A DNA stretch of 64,000 bases, taken from positions 1-64,000 of the forward strand of contig JBGTIS010000261.1 in NCBI GenBank assembly GCA_041745535.1, in the 5' to 3' direction. Within the stretch, counting starts at the first letter, position 1. Each line of letters opens with the position of its first letter. Under the pieces are notes generated by a model that was not told the DNA's origin, made no database searches, and worked only from the letters and a program-made list of their open reading frames with translations. The translations under genes and the position numbers were made by a program. Source of the stretch: JBGTIS01 sp041745535 (GTDB lineage Bacteria > Bacteroidota > Bacteroidia > Cytophagales > Cyclobacteriaceae). Below, in pieces: positions 52,792 to 62,679 of this stretch.

Positions 52792-54750
52792 ATGCGATAC
52801 TTTTCTAAACTATTGACCCTTTGGTTTATTCTTTTATTTGTCCTGCCCGCGATGGCTCAGGAAAAAACACTGGATTTTTCTACCCAGATCAGGCCGGTAT
52901 TAGATAAACATTGTTTTTCATGCCACAATGTAGGCGATGTGGCCGGAGGTATCAATCTCGAAAAATACGAAAGCGAAGGCAGCCTGGTAGAGGATGGAGA
53001 AGTTTGGCTGAAAGTAGTAAAACAGGTACAATCCGGGCAAATGCCGCCCGATTCAGAGCCATCTCCAACGGCTGAAGAACACGATATTATTGTAAAAGGA
53101 ATCAATAGCATTTTGGTGAAATCGCTCTCCGATAATAATCCGGGTCGGGTGGTTATTCGCAGACTAAGCCATACAGAATACAGCTATACCATGCTCGACC
53201 TGGTGGGCGTTGATTTTAATGCCAATAATTTCTTTCCGGCAGACGGTTCAGGAGGGGGCGGTTTTGATAATTTTTCCCAAACCCTGTTTGTAACACCTCT
53301 CAAGTTAGAGCGCTATTACGAAGCTGCCGAGCAGATATTACAACAGGCGTATCAAAACCCTGGGCTCTGGAAAAATTTGGTTCCTTTTCGGTATGAACAA
53401 CAGTGGTGGGAGCAGGCCGGAAACTGGACATTGGGCATCTTTTCTGAGGATTTTACGCCTTTTAACGATCCGGCTTTAGCGGCTCAAAACATCATTTATC
53501 CCTTCGCATCCAAAGCTTTCAGAAGATTTTTGAAAAATGGTGAGAAGCAGTCATTGCTGCGATTATTCAAAAAAGTATATACAAGCTTAAACGATAAACC
53601 CAATCCGGAACGATTTAACCTGAGTCTGCTGGAAACCTTTAAGGCAGTACTGATCTCAACCAATTTCCTGTACCGGCTGGAAGAAGAATCTGCTTATGAA
53701 GGATCATATCAGTTGAGCGATTTTGAACTTGCTACCCGTCTTTCTTATTTCCTGTGGTCGAGTATGCCCGACGAAGAACTGTTTGCCACCGCTTATCGGG
53801 GCGACTTGCAAGATCCAAGGGTACTAAACCGGCAGGTTATCCGCATGCTGAACGACCCGAAAGCCCGACGCTTTGTGAAAAGTTTCGCTACCCAGTGGAT
53901 GGGCATTGCCAAGCTCAATGAAGAAAGTCCGGTCGACCCTGAGCGGTTTCCTGAATTTACCACTTCGTTGCGGCAGGCTATGTTTCAGCAATCGGTAGAA
54001 TTTTTTAATTACGCGCTTTTGGAAAGGAAAAACTTTCTTGATTTGCTCGATAGCGATTATACCTTTCTGAATGAAGAACTGGCCAACTATTACGGAATTG
54101 ATGGAGTAACGGGCAGTAATTTCAGAAAAGTGGAACTGGCCGACCGTACCCGGGGCGGTGTACTGGGTATGGGTAGTGTGCTGGCTGCTACTTCTCTGCC
54201 CCTCAGAACCAGTCCGGTATTGCGTGGTAAATGGGTGCTGGAAGAAATTTTGGGAACGCCACCACCACCACCGCCACCCGATGCGGGCGTATTGCCTGCC
54301 GAAGCCGATACGGAGAACCTGAGCCTGCGCGATTTGCTGGTGGTACACCGCTCAAAGCCCGGTTGTATGTCGTGCCACAGTAAAATGGACCCAATTGGGC
54401 TGGGGCTGGAAAATTTTGATGCCATTGGTCGTTGGCGAAAAAGTTATGGTCAAGATACCATCGACGCTTCCGGAGTAATGTCCAGCGGAGAAACTTTTGA
54501 CGGACCCAATGAACTGAAGCGGATATTGTTGGAGAAAAAAGAAACTTTTGCCCGCAACCTGTCTGAAAAAATGTTCACCTATGCCATTGGCCGTTCTGTG
54601 CAGTTTGTGGATGAACCCACCCTGCAGAAACTTCAGAAAAATCTGCTGGATAACAATTTCAATACAGAAAAGTTTATCATAGAACTGGTGAACAGTTACG
54701 CGTTCCGCTATAAAGTTAACGATTACAGTAAAAAATTAAACGAATCATGA
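52792..54750 (+). CDS. Planctomycete-type cytochrome / DUF1592-DUF1588-DUF1585 protein
   Basis: 652 residues from the ATG at 52792 (TTG at 52786 is the alternative), with a signal peptide (to about 22). An N-terminal cytochrome-like part has a haem motif CFSCH. Then DUF1587 (VVIRRLSHTEYSYTMLDLVGVD), DUF1595, DUF1592 (FELATRLSYFLWSSMPDEELF ... FATQWMG), DUF1588 (RTRGGVLGMGSVLAATSLPLRTSPVLRGKWVLEEILGTPPPPPP) and DUF1585 with a second haem-like motif CMSCH (PGCMSCHSKMDPIGLGLENFDAIGRWR). Common in Planctomycetes, Verrucomicrobia and Acidobacteria; no biochemical function is known. Probably a periplasmic redox or haem enzyme. Overlaps the DUF1552 gene by 4 nt. Confidence 0.9.
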   Translation: MRYFSKLLTLWFILLFVLPAMAQEKTLDFSTQIRPVLDKHCFSCHNVGDVAGGINLEKYESEGSLVEDGEVWLKVVKQVQSGQMPPDSEPSPTAEEHDIIVKGINSILVKSLSDNNPGRVVIRRLSHTEYSYTMLDLVGVDFNANNFFPADGSGGGGFDNFSQTLFVTPLKLERYYEAAEQILQQAYQNPGLWKNLVPFRYEQQWWEQAGNWTLGIFSEDFTPFNDPALAAQNIIYPFASKAFRRFLKNGEKQSLLRLFKKVYTSLNDKPNPERFNLSLLETFKAVLISTNFLYRLEEESAYEGSYQLSDFELATRLSYFLWSSMPDEELFATAYRGDLQDPRVLNRQVIRMLNDPKARRFVKSFATQWMGIAKLNEESPVDPERFPEFTTSLRQAMFQQSVEFFNYALLERKNFLDLLDSDYTFLNEELANYYGIDGVTGSNFRKVELADRTRGGVLGMGSVLAATSLPLRTSPVLRGKWVLEEILGTPPPPPPPDAGVLPAEADTENLSLRDLLVVHRSKPGCMSCHSKMDPIGLGLENFDAIGRWRKSYGQDTIDASGVMSSGETFDGPNELKRILLEKKETFARNLSEKMFTYAIGRSVQFVDEPTLQKLQKNLLDNNFNTEKFIIELVNSYAFRYKVNDYSKKLNES

Positions 54751-56141
54751 AGAAAAGCTGGCATATATCTCGCAGAAGAATGTTAAAGGGGCTGGGTGCT
54801 ACCATTGCCCTGCCTTTTTTAGAAGCGATGGTGCCTCCCGGCATGGGCATGAGCGCGTATGCCAGTCAGAAATCGCCCATTCGTACGGCATTTATGTTTA
54901 TGCCCAATGGCGTACACCCCGACCGCTGGACTCCCGGCCAGTGGGGATCTGAGTTTGAATTATCGCCTATTCTACAGCCACTGAAAAATGTGAAGCAGGA
55001 TGTGCTGATACTGAATGAACTGATGAACCACTTCTCGATTTTTGAAGGGGCTGATGGCCATTATGCTAAAACCGCGAATTTCCTCACCTGTTTGCCCATT
55101 CATAAAACTACTGGTGAAAACCTGAATAGCGGGGGAATTTCAATTGACCAACTCATCGCACAGCACGTAGGCAACCAAACGCTTTTTCCTTCACTGGAAT
55201 ATGGTTTAGACAGGATTACTTCGGGCATTGATGTAAACGTTGGGTTTACCCGTTTGTATGGTTCCAGCATATCGTGGAAAAGTCCAAATCAGCCCAATAC
55301 TAAGGAAATCGATCCGCAATTAGCATTCAACCGATTATTCCGAAACTATGTTCCCAAGCCAGGGGGCATTATCAATCAGGAAAATCCTTGGAAAGAAAGT
55401 GTGCTGGATTTGGTACGGGAAGATGCCAGTTCACTGCAAAAGCAACTGGGCCGTTCTGACCAGGATAAGCTGGAAGAATATCTGGAATCTATCCGGTCCA
55501 TCGAGAAAAGAATCGGGAACGAAGAACAGCGCAAAGATTTTGAAAGACACCTTACCCCTGATATCAGAAAAGAAATTATGCGGCTTAATCAGCGTATTGA
55601 TGAATATTCTGAAATGAATCTGGGCGTGGATATTACTGAAAAAGTACATCAGATGATGGATATCATGGCATTGGCACTTTGGAGCGATGCCACCCGGGTA
55701 ACCACCTTTATGTTCGGAAATTCGGTAAGTAACCGGAACTTTTCTTTTCTGCCCGGGGTAGATGGCAGCCATCATCAACTGTCTCACCATCAGAGTAATG
55801 AGCGAAATTTAGACCAGTATGCCCGCATTAACACCTGGCATATTGAACAGTATGCGTATTTTCTGGAAAAACTGAAATCCATCAAGGAAGGGGACAAAAC
55901 CCTGCTGGATAATTCTATGGTAATGTTAGGTTCCGGTTTGCGCGATGGCGATCGGCATTCGCCCCGAAATCTGCCGATTGTGCTGGCAGGCAAAGGAGGC
56001 GGAGCTTTAAAAACCGGCAAAAATCTGAAATTCGCTGAAGAAACACCATTGGCCAACCTGTATCTTACCATGTTGAAAGTGATGGATATTCCTGCCGAAT
56101 GCTTTGCCGACAGCACCCAGGAACTATGTGATCTTGTTTAA
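54747..56141 (+). CDS. Tat-exported DUF1552 protein
   Basis: 464 residues. Strong Tat signal: SRRRMLKGLGATIALPFLEA. The body matches DUF1552: FMFMPNGVHPDRWTPGQWG, LNELMNHFSIFEGADGHYAKTANFLT, SIDQLIAQHVG, and MLGSGLRDGDRHSPRNLPIVLAGKGGG near the end; these match sulfatase/alkaline-phosphatase-like parts distantly (the HH in GSHHQLSHH and GDRHS are conserved in the family). Almost always encoded next to a DUF1592 protein, as here (ATGA overlap), so the two act together. Tat export suggests folding or cofactor loading before export. Function unknown. Confidence 0.9.
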   Translation: MKKSWHISRRRMLKGLGATIALPFLEAMVPPGMGMSAYASQKSPIRTAFMFMPNGVHPDRWTPGQWGSEFELSPILQPLKNVKQDVLILNELMNHFSIFEGADGHYAKTANFLTCLPIHKTTGENLNSGGISIDQLIAQHVGNQTLFPSLEYGLDRITSGIDVNVGFTRLYGSSISWKSPNQPNTKEIDPQLAFNRLFRNYVPKPGGIINQENPWKESVLDLVREDASSLQKQLGRSDQDKLEEYLESIRSIEKRIGNEEQRKDFERHLTPDIRKEIMRLNQRIDEYSEMNLGVDITEKVHQMMDIMALALWSDATRVTTFMFGNSVSNRNFSFLPGVDGSHHQLSHHQSNERNLDQYARINTWHIEQYAYFLEKLKSIKEGDKTLLDNSMVMLGSGLRDGDRHSPRNLPIVLAGKGGGALKTGKNLKFAEETPLANLYLTMLKVMDIPAECFADSTQELCDLV

Positions 56142-56187
56142 AAATGAAAGTTCATTTCCAGAAATTTAGCGTTTAACAGCATACATA

Positions 56188-57750
56188 TTGAGTAATAATT
56201 TTAGGGCATCCTCCTCCAGATATTCTTCAGAGGATAAAAAGTTAAATCGGATAGTACCCGAAATCTGGTTCCAGCCAAAGGTAAGGGTATACGCTTTTTA
56301 TTTACCACTCAGCATTGCTGTGATGTTGTTGCTCACGTTATTGTTCGTCCCGAGCAATGAAGAAAATGTATCCGGTATGGTATATTTTCTGGGAAGGTTT
56401 CATCCGCTTATCATTCATTTTCCCATTGTATTGGTCGTATTGGTTTTTGTTTTTGAGCTTTTATCCAGGTTTACCCCATTTAAAATCTCTTCCTCAGTTA
56501 CGATGCTGTTGCTTATGGCGGCCGTTGTACTGAGTGTGGTTTCGGTAATAGCGGGTTTTTTGTTGTATTATACAGGCGAATATACCGGCACCGTGATGCT
56601 ATGGCATAAATGGGCAGGTATTGGGGTGGGCGTTGGTATTCTGGTTGCTACCCTGCTTTTTCTGATCTTCCGGCAGGTTCGTAATCCAAAACTGGACAAA
56701 GCTTATCTGTTTGTACTGGCAGGCACCAACCTGCTGCTACTATTTGCCAGCCACCAGGGCGGCTCGCTCACGCACGGCACTACGTATCTTACCGAATACA
56801 TGCCACAATGGTTTTCCAGTGAAGGTGAAGTGGTGATGAAACCGGTAGAAGAAATGATCATATACGAGGATATTGTAGTGACTTTTCTGGACGCCAAATG
56901 CATGAGTTGCCATAATGAGAATAAAACCAAAGGTGACCTACTGATGACCACCTACCAGGGACTGGTAGAAGGAGGGAAAAGCGAAATGCCTGTGCTGGTA
57001 CCCCACGAAGCCGAGAATAGTGGTATATATCACCGGGTTACTTTACCTGAAGATGACGACGACCATATGCCACCAGAAGGAAAAGCGCCCCTGTCAGAAG
57101 AAGAAAAATTTATCCTGAAATGGTGGATTTCTGAAGGAGCAAGCCCCACGCTGACTGTACAGGAAGCACAAACCGATTCGGTGACCCGGCAAATGATTGA
57201 TGCCTATACCGCGGAACTGACCAACCTGTATTTTGCCAGACAAAACCGGCAAAGAAAAATGGAGGAATTACTGGCTATCGCCGCGGATATGGAAAAAGAA
57301 CTCGGTATTGTAGTACAACCTGATCAGGAATATGGAGGAGAATACCTTGCGGTTTCTATGGCATTTCCGCCCACAGCTTTTGGCGATAATGAACTGGCGC
57401 GGCTTTCACCCTTGTTTTCCAATATTTCTAAAATTTCTTTGGTAGGCAGTAATATTACCGATGATGGCTTGTACCACATTGGTAAAATGAGCCCTCTGAA
57501 AGAATTGATTCTTCAACAAACCGACATCAAAGGTTCCGGCCTTTCTTATCTTACCCAATTGAATAACCTCTCTGTACTTAATTTATCAAAAACCAAAATA
57601 GATGATGCGGAATTTTTGCACATTATGAGAATCCCCTCACTGCAAACCGTTTACCTGAACCAAACTGAAGTTAGTCCGGCTTTACTGGAAGCCTTTCAGA
57701 AAAACAATCCGAATCTGCGAATTCAGTTAGACAGGGGAGAGTATTTTTAA
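56188..57750 (+). CDS. Membrane protein with cytochrome-c motif and leucine-rich repeats
   Basis: 520 residues from the TTG at 56188; a stop lies in frame at 56167 and no ATG comes between, so TTG is the only good start. About five membrane segments (within 30-200; LIIHFPIVLVVLVFVF and SHQGGSLTHG recall DUF2231-type haem membrane proteins). A planctomycete-type cytochrome domain follows (CMSCHNENKTKGDL and HMPPEGKAPLSEEE), and the C-terminus has leucine-rich repeats (ISLVGSNITDDGLYHIG, LKELILQQTDIKGSGL, LSVLNLSKTKIDDAEF). It lies 46 bp after DUF1552 and is probably the membrane electron acceptor of that cassette (inference). Confidence 0.85.
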   Translation: MSNNFRASSSRYSSEDKKLNRIVPEIWFQPKVRVYAFYLPLSIAVMLLLTLLFVPSNEENVSGMVYFLGRFHPLIIHFPIVLVVLVFVFELLSRFTPFKISSSVTMLLLMAAVVLSVVSVIAGFLLYYTGEYTGTVMLWHKWAGIGVGVGILVATLLFLIFRQVRNPKLDKAYLFVLAGTNLLLLFASHQGGSLTHGTTYLTEYMPQWFSSEGEVVMKPVEEMIIYEDIVVTFLDAKCMSCHNENKTKGDLLMTTYQGLVEGGKSEMPVLVPHEAENSGIYHRVTLPEDDDDHMPPEGKAPLSEEEKFILKWWISEGASPTLTVQEAQTDSVTRQMIDAYTAELTNLYFARQNRQRKMEELLAIAADMEKELGIVVQPDQEYGGEYLAVSMAFPPTAFGDNELARLSPLFSNISKISLVGSNITDDGLYHIGKMSPLKELILQQTDIKGSGLSYLTQLNNLSVLNLSKTKIDDAEFLHIMRIPSLQTVYLNQTEVSPALLEAFQKNNPNLRIQLDRGEYF

Positions 57751-57773
57751 GACGATTATAAGATTTGCTCTAC

Positions 57774-58211
57774 CTATTGTTTCCTGCCAGTAATTTCGCA
57801 GGTACTTTTGGTTTTGGTATTATTAGGACCCGGAACCAACACATCCAGTAATAGATTAATTTCGTCACCAGCGACATTCATTTTACCACCACCCGATACG
57901 GTTACATCGCCAATCATACCGGCACTTACATCCTGAGAAGGTATCACTACCGTATCCCCGGAAACGGTGCCCGTTACCGGTTGCTCGTAGGTACCCAGGT
58001 TATGAAAAATGATCTGATCCAGAATAACATCTGATTTTGAAACACTGATAAAGTAGGACGGATTGGCTACATTATCACAAATTTGAGTAATCCGATAATT
58101 ACCTAAAAACTTCTCACGGGCGCTGCTTATAGCTTTATCTTCAGAGCATGAGGTCATAATTTGAAATATAACTGTAAAAAAAACAAGCATACATTGGGGT
58201 TTTGTTAACAT
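57774..58211 (-). CDS. Small lipoprotein, unknown function
   Basis: 145 residues from the ATG at 58211; the longer frame from 58256 would put 15 extra residues before the signal. The signal ends in IMTSC, followed by SEDKA. The rest is beta-rich with Gly/Val-rich turns (GTYEQPVTGTVSGDTVVIPSQDV, read here as strands) and a final Cys (STCEITG) that could pair with another. No known family recognised. Convergent with the cytochrome-LRR gene. Confidence 0.65.
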   Translation of the reverse strand: MLTKPQCMLVFFTVIFQIMTSCSEDKAISSAREKFLGNYRITQICDNVANPSYFISVSKSDVILDQIIFHNLGTYEQPVTGTVSGDTVVIPSQDVSAGMIGDVTVSGGGKMNVAGDEINLLLDVLVPGPNNTKTKSTCEITGRKQ

Positions 58212-58345
58212 AAATATAATATTTTTAACCTTCAGAAAATTACAAAAAAATTTCATTTTTATTATTTCAATAACTTTATTGTAAAATAAAAAAACGCTTT
58301 CCTACAACGGCAATATCAACTTAACTTAATTTAATTTGTTCACTT

Positions 58346-61300
58346 ATGAAAAACTATACAACTTTCGGCCACCACCGAAGCCTTAAACACATGTTGCCAC
58401 GCTGGTGTGTGGTGCTGCTTCTCTTGCTAAACACGGCAGTACAGGCACAGCAAATCCCTAAAACACAAAAAGCCGCTCTGGATACCTGCTATGCTTCCAC
58501 AGAAGTATATCATACCAAGGTGTATCCGGAACTGGCAGACCTTCGCCAGCAGTTTGAAGGCAGTATTGCCCTGGCCGCACCGCCCGTTAAAACGGCAAAT
58601 ATTGAAGTAACGTTTACCGGATTTACTCCTGAAGCACAAGCCGCTTTTCAGTATGCGGTGGATATCTGGTCTACCATTATTGTTTCACCAGTTACCATCC
58701 GGTTATTTGCCAGCTTTGAACCTTTAGGGCCTGGCGTATTGGGCTCAGCCGGTGCGAGTTCAATCCATTCCGACTTCAGTAACAAAGCCAAGCCAGGTGT
58801 CTGGTATGTAGACGCGCTGGCCGATGCCATTGCCGGCAAAGATTTGCTGCCCGATCCGAATGAACCCGACATTATTGCACGCTTCAGCAGCAGTTTCAAC
58901 TGGTATTACGGCACTGATATGAATCCTGCTTCTAATCAGTTTGACTTTGTTTCTGTAGTATTACACGAAATAGGGCATGGTCTGGGTTTTACCGGGGCAA
59001 CATTTTTTGATACTGATACGGAAGAAGGTTTTATAAGAATTCTGGATATGCCCGTTATTTATAATGATTTTGTAGTGAACGGAAATGGTACGCCTATTCT
59101 GAGCTTTGATGATCCTTCAGTAGAATTGGGAGAACAATTCACCAGTGATAATTTATTCATGAATGGGAAATACGCGGTGGCCAACCTGGGTAAAAAGCCT
59201 AAAATTTACGCGCCAACCACCTGGCGCCAGGGTTCCAGTTATTCCCACTGGGATGAAGCTACTTTCCCTGCCGGTGATATTAACTCACTCATGACGCCTC
59301 AGTTTGGTTTTGCTGAGTCAAACCATAATGTGGGCCCCATTACCAGAGGCTTGTTTAGAGACATGGGTTGGCAACTGAATCATGGCAAAACCACTCTGAT
59401 TAGTTTGCGACAAACCGTACAGCCCAGTGGTGGCGCCGATTGTGGTTCCCTGCCGGTTCCTACCACCGACCGCATTACCGTATTACCCAACACCGAAGTT
59501 TGTTACTATTATACAGTAAAAAATGAAGGGGATATTACCCTGAACCTCCACGACCTGATGGATGACCGCAATGGAGTAATTTTAGACGATAAGGCAATTA
59601 AACTTACTCCCGGCGCCTCCGCAACGGTATTTGCCTCAGAAACCATTCAAAAAACTTCCGTAACCAATGTGGCTACCTGGACGGCATTTAACCCTGGGCC
59701 TGAAAGCAAAGTAATGGCTTCAGGTGTAACCAATGTAGATGTATTTATTCCACCTGTGGCTTCAGTAGAGCCCGAAGTACTGCTGGAAGCGCTACCGGTA
59801 GCTGGTATGTCTAAGAAAAAGCTTACCCTTAAAAACGAGGGGGAAGGATCATTGGAGTATAAGGTGGTAATTCGTGAATTTGAAGCCCCTATTGAAGAAT
59901 TAATCAAATCTTCTGGCGAAGCGGTACAGCAGTCGTTAAAAACCAAAGAACTACCCGACAGAAATAGTTTTTCTAACATAAAAGTTCCTGCAAAGGGAGG
60001 TCAAGAAAGCGCCAGGGCGATTATGGGTGGAGGCGAAGACCTTAAAGTGCTTGAATATTATACCGATTTTCAAAATTTCAAACTAGGAGATTTATTCGGG
60101 CAGGATGGCTGGACCAATTCTCCAGGCTATATCATCTCCCTGAATCCTTTCAATAATAATAAATTTTTGCAGGCTGTTTCTAATGGAGCAGGAGGGACTA
60201 CACTGGCCTTTTCGCCCAATGTAGGTTCTGGCAATGAGCCGTTTTCCAGTTTTGCCACTACGGTAAATATTGTTGGTCAGGGAACAACCTTCGAAATTAT
60301 CCCGCAGTCGCCCGGAGCAGGCAGCGTGGTAACCCGAATAGTATTTGCTACCAATGGTTATATTTATTTGCTAATCCCTGAGTTTGGGTTTGTAAATACC
60401 GGAATTCCCATACCGAAAGGCACCTTCGACCTGCAAATGGTGGTAGATCGTACCAATTTTGATTACTCACTGTCAATCAATGGGGAATTAATATTTACCG
60501 GAATCCCTGGTTTCGCGGGAGACATAGAAGAGGTTGTGCTCCTCTCCTTCAATGAAGCCGATGGCCCGGTAATGAACATCGACAATTTCGTCATTCTTGA
60601 TGGTGATATGGATGCGCCGGATTGGGTTACCGTAGATCCGTCTGTGGGTCAGGTAGCTCCTTATAGCGCTTCTGCCATCAATGTGTTCTTTGATGCCAGT
60701 GGCTTGAAAGAAGGGGTTTACTTCGCCGATATTTTTATTCTGAATAATGATCCGGAGAATCCGCTTATTGATGTGCCGGTAGCCTTATTGGTAGAAGGTG
60801 AAAAGGCCGCTTTTAATCTGATTGACGCTGCGGCCGACCAGGTAATCAGTCCATTGAAAAACGGTGATGTGATTCATGTGGATGCCGATACACCTCCCCT
60901 CAACATTCAGGCCCTTCCCATGCAGCCGCAAGTAGGCAGTGTGGTATTTAAATTAAATGGCAAAAGCATAATGACCGAAAATGAGGTACCCTACGCCGCT
61001 TTCGGTGACATTAATGGCGATTACGCTGAATGGTTCCCTGAACCGGGTATGTATGAATTAATAGCCATTCCGTACAGTAAGCCGCAGGCAAAAGGAACCA
61101 AGTACCCTTCACAAAAAGTTACTTTTACGGTAACTAAGCAAATGGTGGAAGATTTGCGGTTAATATCCATTTGCACCAGCAATCCTGATGAATTAAGAAA
61201 GTGGAAAGTAGTGAACCCTAATAACTTTGACATTAAAATTGGCTGGTTGCTGGCAGATAGTGATCAGTACGGTTCACTGACGGTTGCTCCGGGTCGTACC

Positions 61301-61681
61301 TTCTTTGTAACAGAAACGGTGGCAGGCCCCAATACCATGATTATTGTTTGGGAAAATGAAAAGGGCGAAACACAGGAACTGGAAGTTACCTCCGATGGCT
61401 ATAAATGTGGCGAAGAGCCTACTGTGATAGCGGAGATCAACGCTTATCCAAACCCTATTAGCGAACGTCTGGAAGTTACTATTAATGGTGAAGTAGGAGA
61501 AACCTTTAGTTTGTCAATTGTAAACCAACAATCGGGTAAAGTGTATATCAACAATAACTTTACAATTAAAAAGGTTGGTGTTCCTTTTGAACTGAATACC
61601 ATAAACTTACCCAAGGGCACCCATATCTTAATGGTAGAATCCGGACAGGCTAAGGAATTAGTGAGAATTGTGAAAGAGTAA
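58346..61681 (+). CDS. Secreted metzincin-like protease with T9SS sorting domain
   Basis: 1111 residues. Signal peptide to about 35 (AVQAQQ). A metzincin-type zinc motif HEIGHGLGF (His207, Glu208, His211) is present, but the usual third ligand position holds Gly (HEIGHGLGFTG), so a different residue must complete the site. A region at 115-190 resembles the N-terminal part of such peptidases (FQYAVDIWSTIIVSPVTIRLFA). After about residue 350 come beta-sandwich modules, a concanavalin-like LNP-type segment (about 560-750) and the T9SS CTD (about 1030-1111; INAYPNPISERLEV ... LPKGTHILMVESG). Likely a surface or secreted protease. Proteolytic activity is inferred from the motif only. Confidence 0.85.
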   Translation: MKNYTTFGHHRSLKHMLPRWCVVLLLLLNTAVQAQQIPKTQKAALDTCYASTEVYHTKVYPELADLRQQFEGSIALAAPPVKTANIEVTFTGFTPEAQAAFQYAVDIWSTIIVSPVTIRLFASFEPLGPGVLGSAGASSIHSDFSNKAKPGVWYVDALADAIAGKDLLPDPNEPDIIARFSSSFNWYYGTDMNPASNQFDFVSVVLHEIGHGLGFTGATFFDTDTEEGFIRILDMPVIYNDFVVNGNGTPILSFDDPSVELGEQFTSDNLFMNGKYAVANLGKKPKIYAPTTWRQGSSYSHWDEATFPAGDINSLMTPQFGFAESNHNVGPITRGLFRDMGWQLNHGKTTLISLRQTVQPSGGADCGSLPVPTTDRITVLPNTEVCYYYTVKNEGDITLNLHDLMDDRNGVILDDKAIKLTPGASATVFASETIQKTSVTNVATWTAFNPGPESKVMASGVTNVDVFIPPVASVEPEVLLEALPVAGMSKKKLTLKNEGEGSLEYKVVIREFEAPIEELIKSSGEAVQQSLKTKELPDRNSFSNIKVPAKGGQESARAIMGGGEDLKVLEYYTDFQNFKLGDLFGQDGWTNSPGYIISLNPFNNNKFLQAVSNGAGGTTLAFSPNVGSGNEPFSSFATTVNIVGQGTTFEIIPQSPGAGSVVTRIVFATNGYIYLLIPEFGFVNTGIPIPKGTFDLQMVVDRTNFDYSLSINGELIFTGIPGFAGDIEEVVLLSFNEADGPVMNIDNFVILDGDMDAPDWVTVDPSVGQVAPYSASAINVFFDASGLKEGVYFADIFILNNDPENPLIDVPVALLVEGEKAAFNLIDAAADQVISPLKNGDVIHVDADTPPLNIQALPMQPQVGSVVFKLNGKSIMTENEVPYAAFGDINGDYAEWFPEPGMYELIAIPYSKPQAKGTKYPSQKVTFTVTKQMVEDLRLISICTSNPDELRKWKVVNPNNFDIKIGWLLADSDQYGSLTVAPGRTFFVTETVAGPNTMIIVWENEKGETQELEVTSDGYKCGEEPTVIAEINAYPNPISERLEVTINGEVGETFSLSIVNQQSGKVYINNNFTIKKVGVPFELNTINLPKGTHILMVESGQAKELVRIVKE

Positions 61682-61734
61682 ATCAACACTCAACTTCTAT
61701 TTAAACACTAAATAATTTTAAATTTATCAACAAG

Positions 61735-61766
61735 TGCCAGGTCAATCCGATCTGGCATTTTTTTTT
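61735..61766 (+). terminator. Rho-independent terminator of the protease gene
   Basis: TGCCAGGTC (61735-61743) pairs with GATCTGGCA (61749-61757, one G-U pair) around a 5-nt loop, followed by nine T. Textbook terminator 53 nt after the stop. Confidence 0.92.
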
Positions 61767-61868
61767 GTGAATTACAGTATGGTAAAATTAGCCTAAAAAT
61801 AATCAGCGATCACTTTTGTAAAGCAACCTGAATTCTTAGATTTGGCTGAAATCCAAAACACCATTATT

Positions 61869-62669
61869 ATGAAATATTTTTTCCTGTTGTTATTTGTATC
61901 TTTCTTGCTAACCAATTGCCAAACCAAATCGCAGGTGACGGACAACAGTACAATTGATTTTGAGAAAAATGAAGTGGTGGCCCACCGGGGAGCCTGGAAA
62001 AAGCAAGGCTTGCCCGAAAACTCAATAGCAGCCCTACAGGAAGCCATTCGCCTGGGGTGTACCGGTTCTGAATTTGATGTGTGGATGACCGCCGATGATT
62101 CGCTGGTAGTAAACCATGATCCTGAATTTTTTGGGAAAATGATTGAAGAAACTACTTTTGCTGACCTTCAAAATGATCAGCTTTCCAATGGAGAAGTAAT
62201 TCCTACTGTAGAGGCCTATCTGAGGGAGGGGATGCGACAAAAAAATACAAGGCTGGTACTGGAAATCAAACCCTCTAAAATTAGCAAAGAAAGAGGGCTT
62301 GCCGTAGCCGAAAAAGTAATGGCTACCGTACAGAAATTAAATGCAGCACCCTGGATGATGTACATTAGCTTTGATTATGATATAGTGAAAAAAATACTGG
62401 CAATTGCTCCCGAAGCGGAAGTCGCCTACCTGAACGGGGATATCGCACCAGCGAAATTAAAAGAAGATGGGGTGAACGGCCTGGATTATCACTTCTCGGT
62501 ATTCAGGAAAAACCCTGACTGGATTCAATCCGCGAAAGATAATAAAGTTGCTTTGAATGCCTGGACGGTTAATGATACTACTACCATTGATTGGCTGCTG
62601 GGTGAGGGCTTCGATTATATTACTACCAACGAACCGGAGCTGGTATTTGAGCGTAAAAAGTCTTTATAA
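61869..62669 (+). CDS. Glycerophosphodiester phosphodiesterase lipoprotein (second)
   Basis: 266 residues from the ATG at 61869 (longer frame starts at TTG). Lipoprotein signal ends in LLTNC. GDPD motifs: VVAHRGAWKKQGLPENSIAAL, GSEFDVWMTADDSLVVNHDPEF, LVLEIKPS and LNAWTVND ... GFDYITTNEPE. Shorter and more compact than the copy at 47660, with an acidic metal pair (EFD) of the usual kind. The nitrilase gene starts 10 bp after its stop, so the two form an operon. Confidence 0.93.
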   Translation: MKYFFLLLFVSFLLTNCQTKSQVTDNSTIDFEKNEVVAHRGAWKKQGLPENSIAALQEAIRLGCTGSEFDVWMTADDSLVVNHDPEFFGKMIEETTFADLQNDQLSNGEVIPTVEAYLREGMRQKNTRLVLEIKPSKISKERGLAVAEKVMATVQKLNAAPWMMYISFDYDIVKKILAIAPEAEVAYLNGDIAPAKLKEDGVNGLDYHFSVFRKNPDWIQSAKDNKVALNAWTVNDTTTIDWLLGEGFDYITTNEPELVFERKKSL

Positions 62670-62679
62670 TGAAAGCAAC

